Source of the DNA: Mycetocola manganoxydans
GTDB taxonomy: Bacteria; Actinomycetota; Actinomycetes; Actinomycetales; Microbacteriaceae
Length of the DNA: 64,000 bases
Direction: 5' to 3'
Assembly: GCF_003667545.1 (NCBI RefSeq)
Contig: NZ_RCUV01000008.1
Location: 124,001 to 188,000, forward strand
The notes beneath the pieces are model-generated. The model was not told where the DNA came from, did not search any database, and worked only from the letters and a program-made list of their open reading frames with translations. The position numbers and the translations under genes were made by a program. Position 1 is the first letter of the stretch; every line of letters begins with the position of its first letter. Shown one piece after another: positions 34,683 through 43,342 of the stretch.

Positions 34683-35794
34683 TGCGCGTGAACGAACTCG
34701 ACGAGACGGGTGAGCACGGCGGGATCGGTTTCGGGTGGAACGCCGTGACCGAGGTTGACGACGTGGCTGGGAGCGCTTGCGCCGCGCTCGAGCACGTCAC
34801 GGACGTGCGCCTCGAGGACCGGCCAGGGTGCGGCAAGGAGGGCGGGATCGATGTTGCCCTGAACAGGTACAACTCCGCCCAGCCGACGGGACGCTTCGTC
34901 AAGCGGTACGCGGTAGTCCACCCCGACGACATCAGCACCGATGTCGTGCATCGCCTTGAGCAGCTCACCGGTTCCGACACCGAAGTGCACGATCGGCACG
35001 GTCCGGGTGACGGCGTGCGCACCGGGCTCGGCAGGCGGGATGCTGTAACTGAGGTCGCGCACGTGCTCGAGGGCGCGAGCGGATGCCGGTGCCACGTAAC
35101 GCACGTAATCATCGAGCGAGAGCGCTCCAGCCCACGAATCGAACAACTGTGCGGCGGATGCCCCGGCGAGGACCTGTGCGCGGAGGAACCGGCCGGTGAC
35201 CTCGGCCACCCACTCCATCAGGCGCGCCCACGCCTCCGGCTCGGCGTGCATGAGGGTGCGCGCGTGGATGTGATCCTTCGACGGACCGCCTTCGACGAGA
35301 TACGCCGCGAGGGTGAAAGGAGCTCCGGCGAAACCGATGAGCGGAGTGCGTCCCAGCTCGGCGACGGTGAGCCGCACCGCCTCGATGACCGGGGCGAGGG
35401 TCTCGTCGAGCACGGCAGGGTCGAGCGCGATGAGCTCGTCGACATCCGCCGCCGTGCGGACCGCCTTGCCAAGCACAGGACCCTTACCGGGGACGATCTC
35501 GACCTCGACACCGACCTGCTTGAGCGGAACGACGATGTCACTGAAGAAGATGCCCGCATCGACGCCGTGCCTGCGCACCGGCTGCAGGGTGATTTCGCTC
35601 GCGAGCTCCGGAGTGAGACACGCATCCAGCATGGCGTTTCCTACCCGCAGTTTGCGGTACTCGGGCAGCGAGCGCCCCGCCTGCCGCATGAACCACACCG
35701 GCGAGACGTCGGGCCGGGTACCCCCGTACGCGGTGATCAACCGGGAGTCGTGGGTGAGTCCTGCCTCGAGCGGGTGGTTCTGAGAAAGCTGCAC
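34679..35794 (-). CDS. hemE: Uroporphyrinogen decarboxylase
   Basis: Decarboxylates uroporphyrinogen III to coproporphyrinogen III. The 371-residue protein has the signature PVWFMRQAGRSLPEYR (about 31-46) and the second conserved segment GFAGAPFTLAAYLVEGG. The start is GTG at 35794. It is the first gene of the minus-strand heme set, followed by hemY with a 4-bp overlap. Two direct repeats TGTCAAAGTCC lie just upstream. Confidence 0.95.
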   Translation of the reverse strand: MQLSQNHPLEAGLTHDSRLITAYGGTRPDVSPVWFMRQAGRSLPEYRKLRVGNAMLDACLTPELASEITLQPVRRHGVDAGIFFSDIVVPLKQVGVEVEIVPGKGPVLGKAVRTAADVDELIALDPAVLDETLAPVIEAVRLTVAELGRTPLIGFAGAPFTLAAYLVEGGPSKDHIHARTLMHAEPEAWARLMEWVAEVTGRFLRAQVLAGASAAQLFDSWAGALSLDDYVRYVAPASARALEHVRDLSYSIPPAEPGAHAVTRTVPIVHFGVGTGELLKAMHDIGADVVGVDYRVPLDEASRRLGGVVPVQGNIDPALLAAPWPVLEAHVRDVLERGASAPSHVVNLGHGVPPETDPAVLTRLVEFVHAQ

Positions 35795-35804
35795 CGTCTC
35801 ATTG

Positions 35805-35829
35805 TGTCAAAGTCCCGCTGTCAAAGTCC
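35805..35829. promoter_or_regulatory. Direct repeats in the hemE promoter region
   Basis: TGTCAAAGTCC occurs at 35805-35815 and again at 35819-35829, a 14-bp period, 11-35 bp upstream of the hemE start. The position suggests an operator or RNA-polymerase contact region for the heme genes. CACAAT (minus strand, 35801-35806) stands 6 nt before the GTG and could be the -10 hexamer. No known heme or iron box is recognised. Confidence 0.4.
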
Positions 35830-35875
35830 TGCCCGGGGCGCCGCGCAACCCCGGCTGGAACCCGGGCTCGGGGCG

Positions 35876-35881
35876 TATGGT
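35876..35881 (+). promoter_or_regulatory. -10 hexamer TATGGT, leaderless start
   Basis: TATGGT lies 6 nt before the ATG at 35888; no Shine-Dalgarno sequence is present. Confidence 0.45.
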
Positions 35882-35887
35882 CACCTC

Positions 35888-37363
35888 ATGACAGCGAAAC
35901 GAATACTCGTAACGGGCTCGACCGGTTACGTCGGCGGGCGGCTCGTGCCCCGTCTTCTCGACGCCGGCCACGACGTGCGCGTTCTCGTGCGTTCACCCGA
36001 GAAGCTGAGGGACGTGCCGTGGGCCGGTCAGGTCGACGTTGTCGAAGGGTCCCTGCAGGACCGGGATGCCATGTCGCGCGCCGCGGAGGGAATCGACGTT
36101 CTGTACTACCTCGTGCATTCGATGACCGGGCGCGGGGATTTCGAAACGGAAGAGCGCGCAGCCGCCGAGAGCGTCGCATCCGCCGCCCGAGAAGCCGGCG
36201 TGCAACGCATCGTCTACCTGGGCGGCCTCCATCCCGAGGGCGATGACCTCTCACGCCACTTGCGGTCCCGCGTGCTCGTCGGACAGACCCTCCTCGACTC
36301 GGGAGTGCCGACCATCGCGTTCCAGGCGGGTGTGATCATCGGCTCCGGCTCGACCTCATTCGAGATGATCCGCCACCTCACCGAGGTGCTGCCGTATATG
36401 CCCGCTCCCAAGTGGGTCCGCAATCACATCCAGCCGATCGCAATCCGTGACGTGCTCCACTACCTCGTTGCCGCGATCGACCTGCCGCCCGACATCAACA
36501 GGACCTTCGACATCGGCGGGCCGGACATCCTCCGCTACGGACAGATGATGAACGGTTATGCCGTCGAAGCCGGGCTCCCGCAACGAGCCATCGCCGCTCT
36601 TCCGGTGCTCACGCCGTGGCTCGCGTCGCAGTGGGTCAACCTCGTCACACCGATCCCGCGGTCGATCGCTGTGCCGATCGTCGAGTCGCTGCAGTTCGAC
36701 TGCGTCCAGCGGGAGCACGACATCGACGAGGTGCTGCCACCGCCGGAGGGTGGCCTGACCGGCTACCGGCGCGCGGTGCGACTCGCTCTCGCGAAAATGC
36801 GCGACGGTGACGTCGAGACGAGCTGGCAGAACGCATCGGTCGAGGGCGCGCCGAGCGACCCATTGCCGAGCGACCCCCAGTGGGCTGGCCACACCGTCTT
36901 CACCGATCTCAAGATTCGTGAGACGGATGCCTCACCCGCTCAGCTCTGGACGGTCATCGAGGGCATCGGTGGCGAGAACGGCTGGTACTCGTTCCCGCTC
37001 GCGTGGGCGCTACGCGGCTGGATGGACAAGCTCGTCGGCGGAGTCGGACTTCGCCGGGGGCGCCGACACGCGCAGGAACTTCAGACCGGCGACGCCCTCG
37101 ACTTCTGGCGGGTCGAAGCGATCGAGCACCAGCGCCGGCTACGGCTCCGCGCCGAGATGCGGGTCCCGGGAAAGGCCTGGCTCGAGATGGAGATCGAGCC
37201 AGGAGAGAACGGTGGCTCCCGCTATCGCCAACGCGCCGTCTTCTTCCCCATGGGGCTGTCCGGGCGGCTGTACTGGTTCGCGATCCTGCCGTTCCACGGC
37301 ATCATCTTCAACGGAATGGCGAACCGGATCACGCTTGAGGCCGAGAAGCGTCCCGCCTCCTGA
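35888..37363 (+). CDS. NAD(P)-binding SDR with C-terminal DUF2867-like domain
   Basis: 491 residues. The N-terminal half is an atypical (extended) SDR of the NmrA/complex-I-NDUFA9-like kind: ILVTGSTGYVGGRLVPRL (about 5-22) binds the dinucleotide, but the classical Y-x3-K pair is not evident. The C-terminal half (about 330-485) is a DUF2867/SRPBCC-like domain (GLSGRLYWFAILPFHGIIF). Such fusions are common in actinobacteria; their substrate is unknown. It is divergent from hemE. The longer frame running back over hemE is antisense and not used. Confidence 0.82.
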   Translation: MTAKRILVTGSTGYVGGRLVPRLLDAGHDVRVLVRSPEKLRDVPWAGQVDVVEGSLQDRDAMSRAAEGIDVLYYLVHSMTGRGDFETEERAAAESVASAAREAGVQRIVYLGGLHPEGDDLSRHLRSRVLVGQTLLDSGVPTIAFQAGVIIGSGSTSFEMIRHLTEVLPYMPAPKWVRNHIQPIAIRDVLHYLVAAIDLPPDINRTFDIGGPDILRYGQMMNGYAVEAGLPQRAIAALPVLTPWLASQWVNLVTPIPRSIAVPIVESLQFDCVQREHDIDEVLPPPEGGLTGYRRAVRLALAKMRDGDVETSWQNASVEGAPSDPLPSDPQWAGHTVFTDLKIRETDASPAQLWTVIEGIGGENGWYSFPLAWALRGWMDKLVGGVGLRRGRRHAQELQTGDALDFWRVEAIEHQRRLRLRAEMRVPGKAWLEMEIEPGENGGSRYRQRAVFFPMGLSGRLYWFAILPFHGIIFNGMANRITLEAEKRPAS

Positions 37364-37372
37364 AAGCCGGCG

Positions 37373-37963
37373 TCAGCACGCGCCCCACAGGCCGCGACCG
37401 TTCGCCTGCGCCTCGGCGGCGAGCGCGTCGAACCCCGCCTTGCGCTCGTGTGCGTCACGGTACGGTTCGGCGTAGCCGCCGGAGAGCAGCAGTGCTTCGA
37501 CCGACGCCCATGCCCCATCGCCCGATGCCACCCAGACATAACGGAGAAGCCGGTCGTAACGATCGGTATCCCCCTGCCCGGGGTCGAGATCGAGTCGCAC
37601 CACTTCGCCGCTGAGCAGGTCGGTGAGGTAGGCGGACGACTCAGGGCCGAAGCACTCGATCGGCGTATCGGGCTGGACGGTTTCCGGGGTGTCGACGCCG
37701 ATGAGGCGCAGCCGCTCGGTGCCGTTTCCGCGATCAATGACGAGCGTGTCGCCGTCGACGACCCTCACGACGGTCGCCGTCTCGCTCGCTGAACCCGGTG
37801 CAGCGGGCAGCCCGGGTGCGGCCGGTGCGGAACCCGCCGGAGCGGGAGCCGGCGCGTCGAAAGGCGTCGGAAGGCCCGGGGAGCCGCCGTTCACCGAGTA
37901 GGCGAGGAGTGCGCCGATGGCGAGAATACCGACGACGATAAGTCCGGTCAGTCTGCGGAGCAT
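37373..37963 (-). CDS. Secreted or membrane-anchored thermonuclease-like nuclease
   Basis: 196 residues: an N-terminal hydrophobic segment (about 8-24, LIVVGILAIGALLAYSV) acting as signal or anchor, a Pro/Ala-rich linker (about 30-58), then a staphylococcal-nuclease domain with VRVVDGDTLVI (Asp for calcium), RLRLIGVDTPE (Arg and Glu region) and DRYDRLLRYVWV (second Arg). The protein ends right after the fold at GRGLWGAC. Predicted to act outside the cytoplasm on nucleic acid. AAGGGAG precedes the ATG by 4 nt. Confidence 0.85.
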   Translation of the reverse strand: MLRRLTGLIVVGILAIGALLAYSVNGGSPGLPTPFDAPAPAPAGSAPAAPGLPAAPGSASETATVVRVVDGDTLVIDRGNGTERLRLIGVDTPETVQPDTPIECFGPESSAYLTDLLSGEVVRLDLDPGQGDTDRYDRLLRYVWVASGDGAWASVEALLLSGGYAEPYRDAHERKAGFDALAAEAQANGRGLWGAC

Positions 37964-37995
37964 CGTTCTCCCTTCGACTGCCTGCCCGGGTGAGC

Positions 37996-38541
37996 TTAGT
38001 GCTTCTGTGCGAGTTGGCTGAGGTCGGTGAGGAACCGGACGACGACGTCGCGTTCGTCACGGGTGAGCTTGGCCACCGCCTCGAACCGGCGGGCGTGCAT
38101 CCGGCCGACGCTTTCTCTCGCGTCTGTGCGGGTGGCATCCGTGATCGTGATCGCGAGGGCGCGTCGATCGGTCGGATGCGGCGAACGGAGAACATGGCCC
38201 GCACGTTCCAGCCGGTCGAGGAGCTTGGTCGTCGACGCCGTCGAGATTTTGAGGGTCTCAGCGAGCAGACCTGGCGTTACGACCGCCCCGGTATTACGGG
38301 ACGCCATGAGGAAGCGCAGCGCCTTCATGTCTGTGGCGTTGAGCTTCATGTGACGCTGAGACTCTTCGCTCATCGCCTGCTCCGCTTCGCGCCAGGTGCG
38401 CAGAGCGGCGAGGACGTCTACGATCGAGTCCACCTCGTCGTCGTCCATGGCGGAGCGCTTCACAAGTTCCTCGCCCGGGTCGATGACGCGGGGATCGAGC
38501 ATCCACGCTGGTGAAGCGTGGGGCGATCCGTCGGAGGTCAT
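37996..38541 (-). CDS. MarR-family regulator, divergent from the carotenoid operon
   Basis: 181 residues with the MarR winged helix domain at about 60-145 (LLAETLKISTASTTKLLDRLERAGHV and the wing HPTDRRALAITIT). It is transcribed away from idi-crt across 72 bp of AT-rich DNA. In Corynebacterium glutamicum a MarR protein, CrtR, in the same place represses its C50 carotenoid operon and responds to prenyl diphosphates; this protein is probably its counterpart. The N-terminal 35 residues are an extra extension. The start has TACACT 6 nt upstream. Confidence 0.85.
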   Translation of the reverse strand: MTSDGSPHASPAWMLDPRVIDPGEELVKRSAMDDDEVDSIVDVLAALRTWREAEQAMSEESQRHMKLNATDMKALRFLMASRNTGAVVTPGLLAETLKISTASTTKLLDRLERAGHVLRSPHPTDRRALAITITDATRTDARESVGRMHARRFEAVAKLTRDERDVVVRFLTDLSQLAQKH

Positions 38542-38547
38542 CCTCCC

Positions 38548-38606
38548 AGTGTACGAACAAAACGCATGCTAATCTAATAATTCACCTGGCTAGCTAAATG
38601 TGGGGA
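38548..38606. promoter_or_regulatory. Divergent marR / idi-crt promoter-operator region
   Basis: This is the most AT-rich stretch of the window. Minus strand: TACACT (38548-38553), 6 nt before the marR ATG. Plus strand: CTAAAT (38594-38599) with TTCACC 7-8 bp before it gives a plausible start near 38606, followed by GGGGA before idi. The segment GCTAATCTAATAATT...GGCTAGC contains TAAT/CTAG-type half sites suited to a MarR dimer. Confidence 0.45.
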
Positions 38607-38613
38607 CCCGACG

Positions 38614-39171
38614 ATGCACCTTCAGGAGACGACCGAGCGCGTCGTACTTCTCGATGCCGGAGGGGTCCCCATCGGCACCGACCTCAAGGCAACTGTCCAT
38701 ACCGAGGACACCGCACTGCACCTGGCGTTCTCCTGCCACGTGGTGAACGATGCCGGACAAATCCTCGTCACGCGCCGCGCGCTCTCGAAGAAGACCTGGC
38801 CTGGCGTCTGGACGAACTCCTTCTGTGGGCACCCGCAGCCGGACGAGGCCTCCGAGGACTCCGTCGCCCGTCGTGCCAGCCACGAGCTCGGCCTCGACAT
38901 CACGGACCTCGAACTCGTTCTTCCCGACTTCCGCTACCGCGCCGTCGACGCGTCAGGCATCGTTGAGAACGAAGTGTGCCCCGTCTACCTCGCGAGGGCC
39001 GTCGGAGAGCCGCTGCCCAATCCGAGTGAAGTCATGGACACGGCCTGGGTCGACCCCGTGACCCTGGGCGAGTCGGTGAAGCGCACACCGTGGGCGTTCA
39101 GCCCGTGGCTCGTGCTCCAGGCCGACCAGCTCGAACTCCTCGGCGGATCGCTGCAATCGGCTCGCGCATGA
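38614..39171 (+). CDS. idi: Isopentenyl-diphosphate delta-isomerase, type I
   Basis: Interconverts isopentenyl and dimethylallyl diphosphate, supplying the allylic starter for CrtE. The 185-residue Nudix-fold protein has the active-site Cys in WTNSFCGHPQPDE (about 68) and the Glu of the Nudix-like helix (ASHELGLDITDLELV). Length agrees with bacterial type I Idi. It heads the carotenoid operon; crtE starts within its last codon (ATGA overlap). Confidence 0.95.
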   Translation: MHLQETTERVVLLDAGGVPIGTDLKATVHTEDTALHLAFSCHVVNDAGQILVTRRALSKKTWPGVWTNSFCGHPQPDEASEDSVARRASHELGLDITDLELVLPDFRYRAVDASGIVENEVCPVYLARAVGEPLPNPSEVMDTAWVDPVTLGESVKRTPWAFSPWLVLQADQLELLGGSLQSARA

Positions 39172-40238
39172 CCGGGGTACTGACCGACTTCGCTGGCGTC
39201 GGAGTTCACGAAGCGGTGCAGCAGCGCCTCGAGGACTTCTTCGCCGACCGCATCAGCCTCGCGTCCGCCTACGGCGACAATTACCGTCTCCTCTGGGAGG
39301 CGGCCCGCTCCGCGTCGAGCGGAGGAAAGATGTTCCGCCCCGCCCTCGTCGCCGGCGTGTATCGCGATCTCGGTGGGACCGACGACGATTCCGCTCTCCG
39401 CATCGCGACGGCGTTCGAACTGCTCCACACCGCCTTCCTCCTTCATGACGACGTGATCGACCGTGACCTGATCCGCCGCGGAGTGCCGAATCTCGCCGGC
39501 TCGTTCGCCGCCGATGCCGCGGAGCGCGGTGCAACGGACGCCGCGGCAGCGACGTGGGGGCAGGCATCCGCCATTCTCGCCGGCGATCTTCTCATCCAGG
39601 CGGCACAGGGTTTCATCGCCAGGCTCGACATCGCCGGACCGATTCGCGGCGAACTCCTCGACCTGTTCGACGGGAGCATCTTCGTGACCGCAGCGGGGGA
39701 ACTCGCCGATGTCTCGTTCAGCGCAGGAGTGCGGCTGCCGTCTCTCATCGACGTCATGGCGATGACGGAGCAGAAAACGGCCAGCTATTCGTTCGAAGCG
39801 CCGCTCAAGGCGGGCGCCATCCTCGCGGGAGCTGACCAGAACACGCTCACCATCCTCGGTGAGTTCGGGCGACTGGTCGGGGTGGCGTTTCAGCTCCGCG
39901 ACGACCAGCTCGGCGTGTTCGGCGATGAGGGCGTCACAGGCAAGAGCGTCCTCAATGACCTTCGCAACGGCAAGGAGACCCCTCTCATCGCCCACGCTCG
40001 CTCGACCTCGCGGTGGGACGAAATCGCCGCGGTGCTCGGAGACCCCGATTTGTCAGAGACGGACGGCCAGGTCGTTCGCGCGGTGCTCGAAGAGTGCGGC
40101 GCCCGCACGTTCGTCGACGGCCTCATCGCCGACCACGTTTCGCGCGCCGAGGCCCTGCTCGCGGCGAGTACGCTGCCTGACACCCTGTCTGCACATCTGC
40201 GCGACGTCGCGCGGCACGCCGTGGTGCGGGCGGCGTGA
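39168..40238 (+). CDS. crtE: Geranylgeranyl diphosphate synthase
   Basis: Trans-prenyltransferase building GGPP (C20). The 356-residue protein has the first Asp-rich motif LHDDVIDRD (about 87-95) and the second LRDDQLGVFGD (about 242-252). The start at 39168 overlaps the idi stop; the frame's upstream extension lies inside idi and is not used. It precedes crtB with a 1-bp overlap (TGATG). Confidence 0.94.
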   Translation: MTGVLTDFAGVGVHEAVQQRLEDFFADRISLASAYGDNYRLLWEAARSASSGGKMFRPALVAGVYRDLGGTDDDSALRIATAFELLHTAFLLHDDVIDRDLIRRGVPNLAGSFAADAAERGATDAAAATWGQASAILAGDLLIQAAQGFIARLDIAGPIRGELLDLFDGSIFVTAAGELADVSFSAGVRLPSLIDVMAMTEQKTASYSFEAPLKAGAILAGADQNTLTILGEFGRLVGVAFQLRDDQLGVFGDEGVTGKSVLNDLRNGKETPLIAHARSTSRWDEIAAVLGDPDLSETDGQVVRAVLEECGARTFVDGLIADHVSRAEALLAASTLPDTLSAHLRDVARHAVVRAA

Positions 40239-41122
40239 TGGCGAAACGCGTCGTGCTGAGCGACCTCTCCCTCTACTCCTTTGTCGCCCATCGGAGTTCG
40301 TCACGGATCATCCGTGACTACTCCACCTCGTTCGGCCTGGCGTCGCGACTGCTGTCAGCAGGCATCCGCACCCGGGTCGAAGACATCTATGCCCTCGTTC
40401 GCGTCGCCGACGAGGTGGTCGACGGTGCCGCCGAACAGGCCGGCCTCGGGCTCGACCGCCAGCGCGCCCTGCTCGATGCCCTCGAGGCCGAGACGAATGC
40501 CGCGCTCGAGGACGGCTACAGCACCAACCTCGTCGTGCACGCCTTCGCGATCACCGCTCGCGACAGCGGATTCGGCGCCGAGCTCACCGCGCCCTTCTTC
40601 GCGTCGATGCGCCGGGATCTCAGCCCGCTCGACTTCACGGACGCTCAGGAGCTCGCGGACTACATCTACGGCTCTGCCGAGGTCGTCGGCCTGATGTGCC
40701 TCGCCGTGTTCCTCCGCGACCAGCCCATCTCGGAGGCCGAGCGTCTCCGGTTCGATGCGGGTGCCCGCCGCCTCGGCGCGGCGTTCCAGAAGATCAACTT
40801 CCTCCGCGACCTTGCCACCGACTGGACAACGCTCGGCCGCAGCTACTTCCCCGGCGTCGACCCGGCGACCCTGACCGAGGAGCAGAAACTGGAGCTCGTC
40901 AGCGATATCGAGCGAGACCTCGATGCCGCGGGCTCGGTCATCCCCGATCTTCCCGCCGGATGCCGCCGGGCGGTCGCCGCCGCACACGGACTCTTCAGCG
41001 TGCTGACCGAGCGAGTCAAGGCGACCCCCGCAGCCGAACTCCTCTCCACCCGGGTCCGGGTCTCCACCCGCACCAAACTCACGATCCTTGCCCGCTCGAT
41101 GATGCCGGCGCGCGCCCTGTGA
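40238..41122 (+). CDS. crtB: Phytoene synthase
   Basis: Head-to-head condensation of two GGPP to phytoene. 294 residues with both Asp-rich substrate motifs: VRVADEVVDGA (about 50-60) and NFLRDLATDWTTLGRSYFP (about 187-205). ATG at 40238 overlaps the crtE stop; GTG at 40235 is an alternative one codon earlier. It is followed by crtI with a GTGA overlap. Confidence 0.95.
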   Translation: MAKRVVLSDLSLYSFVAHRSSSRIIRDYSTSFGLASRLLSAGIRTRVEDIYALVRVADEVVDGAAEQAGLGLDRQRALLDALEAETNAALEDGYSTNLVVHAFAITARDSGFGAELTAPFFASMRRDLSPLDFTDAQELADYIYGSAEVVGLMCLAVFLRDQPISEAERLRFDAGARRLGAAFQKINFLRDLATDWTTLGRSYFPGVDPATLTEEQKLELVSDIERDLDAAGSVIPDLPAGCRRAVAAAHGLFSVLTERVKATPAAELLSTRVRVSTRTKLTILARSMMPARAL

Positions 41123-42693
41123 CCGGCTCGCAGGCGCCAGGAACGGCGATCGTCATCGGCGCGGGCATCGCCGGCCTCGCGACCGCCGGTCTGCTCGCGA
41201 AAGAGGGCTATTCCGTCACCGTGCTCGAATCCCGCAGCGAGGTCGGCGGACGTGCCGGCTCGTGGGAGAAGGACGGTTTCCGGTTCGACACCGGCCCCAG
41301 CTGGTACCTCATGCCCGAGGTGTTCGACCACTTCTTCAACCTCATGGGCAGCTCGGCCGCCCATGAGCTGACCCTCGAGAAGCTCGACCCCGGTTACCGG
41401 GTGTTCTTCGAGAAGCACGACGAACCGATCGACATCGCCGCCGACCGCGAAACCAACCTCGACACGTTCGAGCGGGTTCAGCCGGGCGGGAGGGCCGCAC
41501 TCACCCGCTACCTCGCATCCGCTCGCGACACCTACGAGATCGCGCTCAAGCGGTTCCTCTACAGCACCTTCCAGTCGTACCGTACGGCGATCACCGGCGA
41601 CGTCCTCGGCCGCGCCCGGACCCTGGCGCGACTCCTGCTCGAACCCCTCGACACCCTGACGTCACGCACGTTCTCCGACCCGCGCCTGCGCCAGATACTC
41701 GGCTACCCCGCCGTCTTCCTCGGCTCGTCTCCGTTCGTCGCCCCGAGCCTGTACCACCTGATGAGCCACCTCGACCTCGAGGACGGCGTCTACTACCCAC
41801 AGGGCGGCTTCACCGACATCATCACGCGCATCGCTTCTCTCGCGACGGATGCCGGTGTGACAGTGACGACGGATGCCACAGTGACCGCGATCACGACGGC
41901 CGGCGGCAAGCGTGCCCGGGTGACGGGTGTCCGCTACACCGACGCCGATGGTGCCGGTCACCGCCTCGACGCCGACGTCGTCGTGTCTGCAGCAGATCTT
42001 CACCACACCGAGACGACCCTTCTGCCGCGGGCGCTGCAGTCGTACCCGGAGAGCTGGTGGGAAAAGCGGGTTCCTGGACCCGGTGCTGTGCTCCTCATGC
42101 TCGGTGTCACCGGAGAGCTGCCGGAGCTCGCCCACCACAGCCTGTTCTTCACCGAGGACTGGCACGACAACTTCGACCGTATCTTCGGCAAGGAAACGTC
42201 GATTCCCCATCCGGCATCGATCTACGTCTGCCGCCCGAGCGCGACGGACGACTCCGTTGCACCGGAAGGGATGGAGAACCTGTTCGTGCTCGTTCCCGTG
42301 CCGTCGGACCCCGGAATCGGCGGCGGTGGCGAGGACCGCACCGGTTCGCCGGTCGTCGAGGAACTCGCCGATGAGGTCATCGCCCAGATCGCAGCCTGGG
42401 CGAACATCCCGGACCTCGCGGAACGGATCGTTGTCCGCAAGACCGTCGGCCCACAGGACTTCCGCGACGACTTGAACTCCTGGCGTGGAACATCGCTCGG
42501 CCCGGCGCACACGCTCAAGCAGAGCGCGTTCTTCCGCGGCAAGAACGTGTCATCCAAGGTCGACGGGCTCTACTACGCCGGCGGCACAACGGTTCCCGGC
42601 ATCGGGCTGCCGATGTGCCTCATCAGTGCAGAACTCGTGATCAAGCGTCTTCGGGGCGACATCAGCACCGGGCCCCTCGCCGAGCCGCGATGA
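41119..42693 (+). CDS. crtI: Phytoene desaturase (lycopene-forming)
   Basis: FAD-dependent desaturase that converts phytoene to lycopene. The 524-residue protein has IVIGAGIAGLATAGLLAKEG (about 11-30), the RAGSWEKDGFRFDTGPSWY region (about 48-66) and the C-terminal CrtI signature YYAGGTTVPGIGLPMCLISA (about 481-500). The start is GTG at 41119 overlapping the crtB stop; the longer upstream frame lies inside crtB. It is followed by crtYe with a 4-bp overlap. Confidence 0.95.
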   Translation: MTGSQAPGTAIVIGAGIAGLATAGLLAKEGYSVTVLESRSEVGGRAGSWEKDGFRFDTGPSWYLMPEVFDHFFNLMGSSAAHELTLEKLDPGYRVFFEKHDEPIDIAADRETNLDTFERVQPGGRAALTRYLASARDTYEIALKRFLYSTFQSYRTAITGDVLGRARTLARLLLEPLDTLTSRTFSDPRLRQILGYPAVFLGSSPFVAPSLYHLMSHLDLEDGVYYPQGGFTDIITRIASLATDAGVTVTTDATVTAITTAGGKRARVTGVRYTDADGAGHRLDADVVVSAADLHHTETTLLPRALQSYPESWWEKRVPGPGAVLLMLGVTGELPELAHHSLFFTEDWHDNFDRIFGKETSIPHPASIYVCRPSATDDSVAPEGMENLFVLVPVPSDPGIGGGGEDRTGSPVVEELADEVIAQIAAWANIPDLAERIVVRKTVGPQDFRDDLNSWRGTSLGPAHTLKQSAFFRGKNVSSKVDGLYYAGGTTVPGIGLPMCLISAELVIKRLRGDISTGPLAEPR

Positions 42694-43016
42694 GCATCAT
42701 CTATCTTCTGGTTCTGCTCGCCTCGATCGGCTGCATGATGCTGCTCGACCATCGGTTCAGACTGTTCTTCTGGCGAGACGCGCGCCGTGCCGCTCTCGTC
42801 GTGCTCGCCGGACTCGTGTTTTTCGTGCTCTGGGACCTGTTCGGTATCGGGCTGGGGATCTTCTACCGGGGTGAAACCGAGTTCATGACCGGAATCGTCG
42901 TGGCTCCGGAACTCCCCCTCGAGGAACTCTTCTTCCTCGCATTCCTCAGCTACCTGACGATGGTCCTCATCACGGGCGCTGACGTTCTGCTCAGGGCAAG
43001 GAGGTCGACCCGATGA
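42690..43016 (+). CDS. crtYe: C50 carotenoid cyclase subunit, CrtYe type
   Basis: 108-residue membrane protein with three helices, one half of the heterodimeric lycopene/C50 cyclase found in actinobacteria. The motif PELPLEELFFLAFLSYL (about 71-87) contains the PxEE acid pair needed for cyclisation. Whether the ring is epsilon (decaprenoxanthin) or gamma (sarcinaxanthin; CrtYg) cannot be decided from sequence by eye. Start and stop overlap crtI and crtYf by 4 bp. Confidence 0.9.
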   Translation: MSIIYLLVLLASIGCMMLLDHRFRLFFWRDARRAALVVLAGLVFFVLWDLFGIGLGIFYRGETEFMTGIVVAPELPLEELFFLAFLSYLTMVLITGADVLLRARRSTR

Positions 43017-43342
43017 CGTACGTGACACTCAGCATCGTGTTCGTCGCCGTTGCGTTCGCCGTCCTCGCGATCGCGCTCGGAACATCCGCTCGCCGTCGCG
43101 AGCTCATCGCGCGCTGGTGGCTGCCCGTCGCCGCCGCCGGGGTCGCGCTCACCGTGCTCACCGCCGTCTTCGACAACCTCATGATCGCCACGGGGCTCAT
43201 GGTCTACGAACCCGGCCACCTCGCCGGAATCCTGATCGGCCAGGCACCACTCGAGGACTTCGCCTACCCGTTCGCCGGACTGGTGCTTCTGCCTGCGGTC
43301 TGGCTGCTCCTCGGACGGCGGCGAAAGGCGTCGCGTGAATAG
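43013..43342 (+). CDS. crtYf: C50 carotenoid cyclase subunit, CrtYf type
   Basis: 109 residues, three membrane helices, second half of the heterodimeric cyclase. GQAPLEDFAYPFAGLVLLP (about 80-98) has the matching PLEDF acid motif. Its 3' end overlaps crtEb by 8 bp, so the three last genes are translationally linked. Together with CrtYe it cyclises the elongated C50 chain. Confidence 0.9.
   Translation: MTYVTLSIVFVAVAFAVLAIALGTSARRRELIARWWLPVAAAGVALTVLTAVFDNLMIATGLMVYEPGHLAGILIGQAPLEDFAYPFAGLVLLPAVWLLLGRRRKASRE

Noticed and set aside
34682-35880. Extension of the 35888 oxidoreductase gene back over hemE (893-residue frame)
   Set aside because: The first 400 residues are antisense to hemE and meaningless; the conserved dinucleotide motif begins right after ATG 35888, which has its own -10 hexamer.
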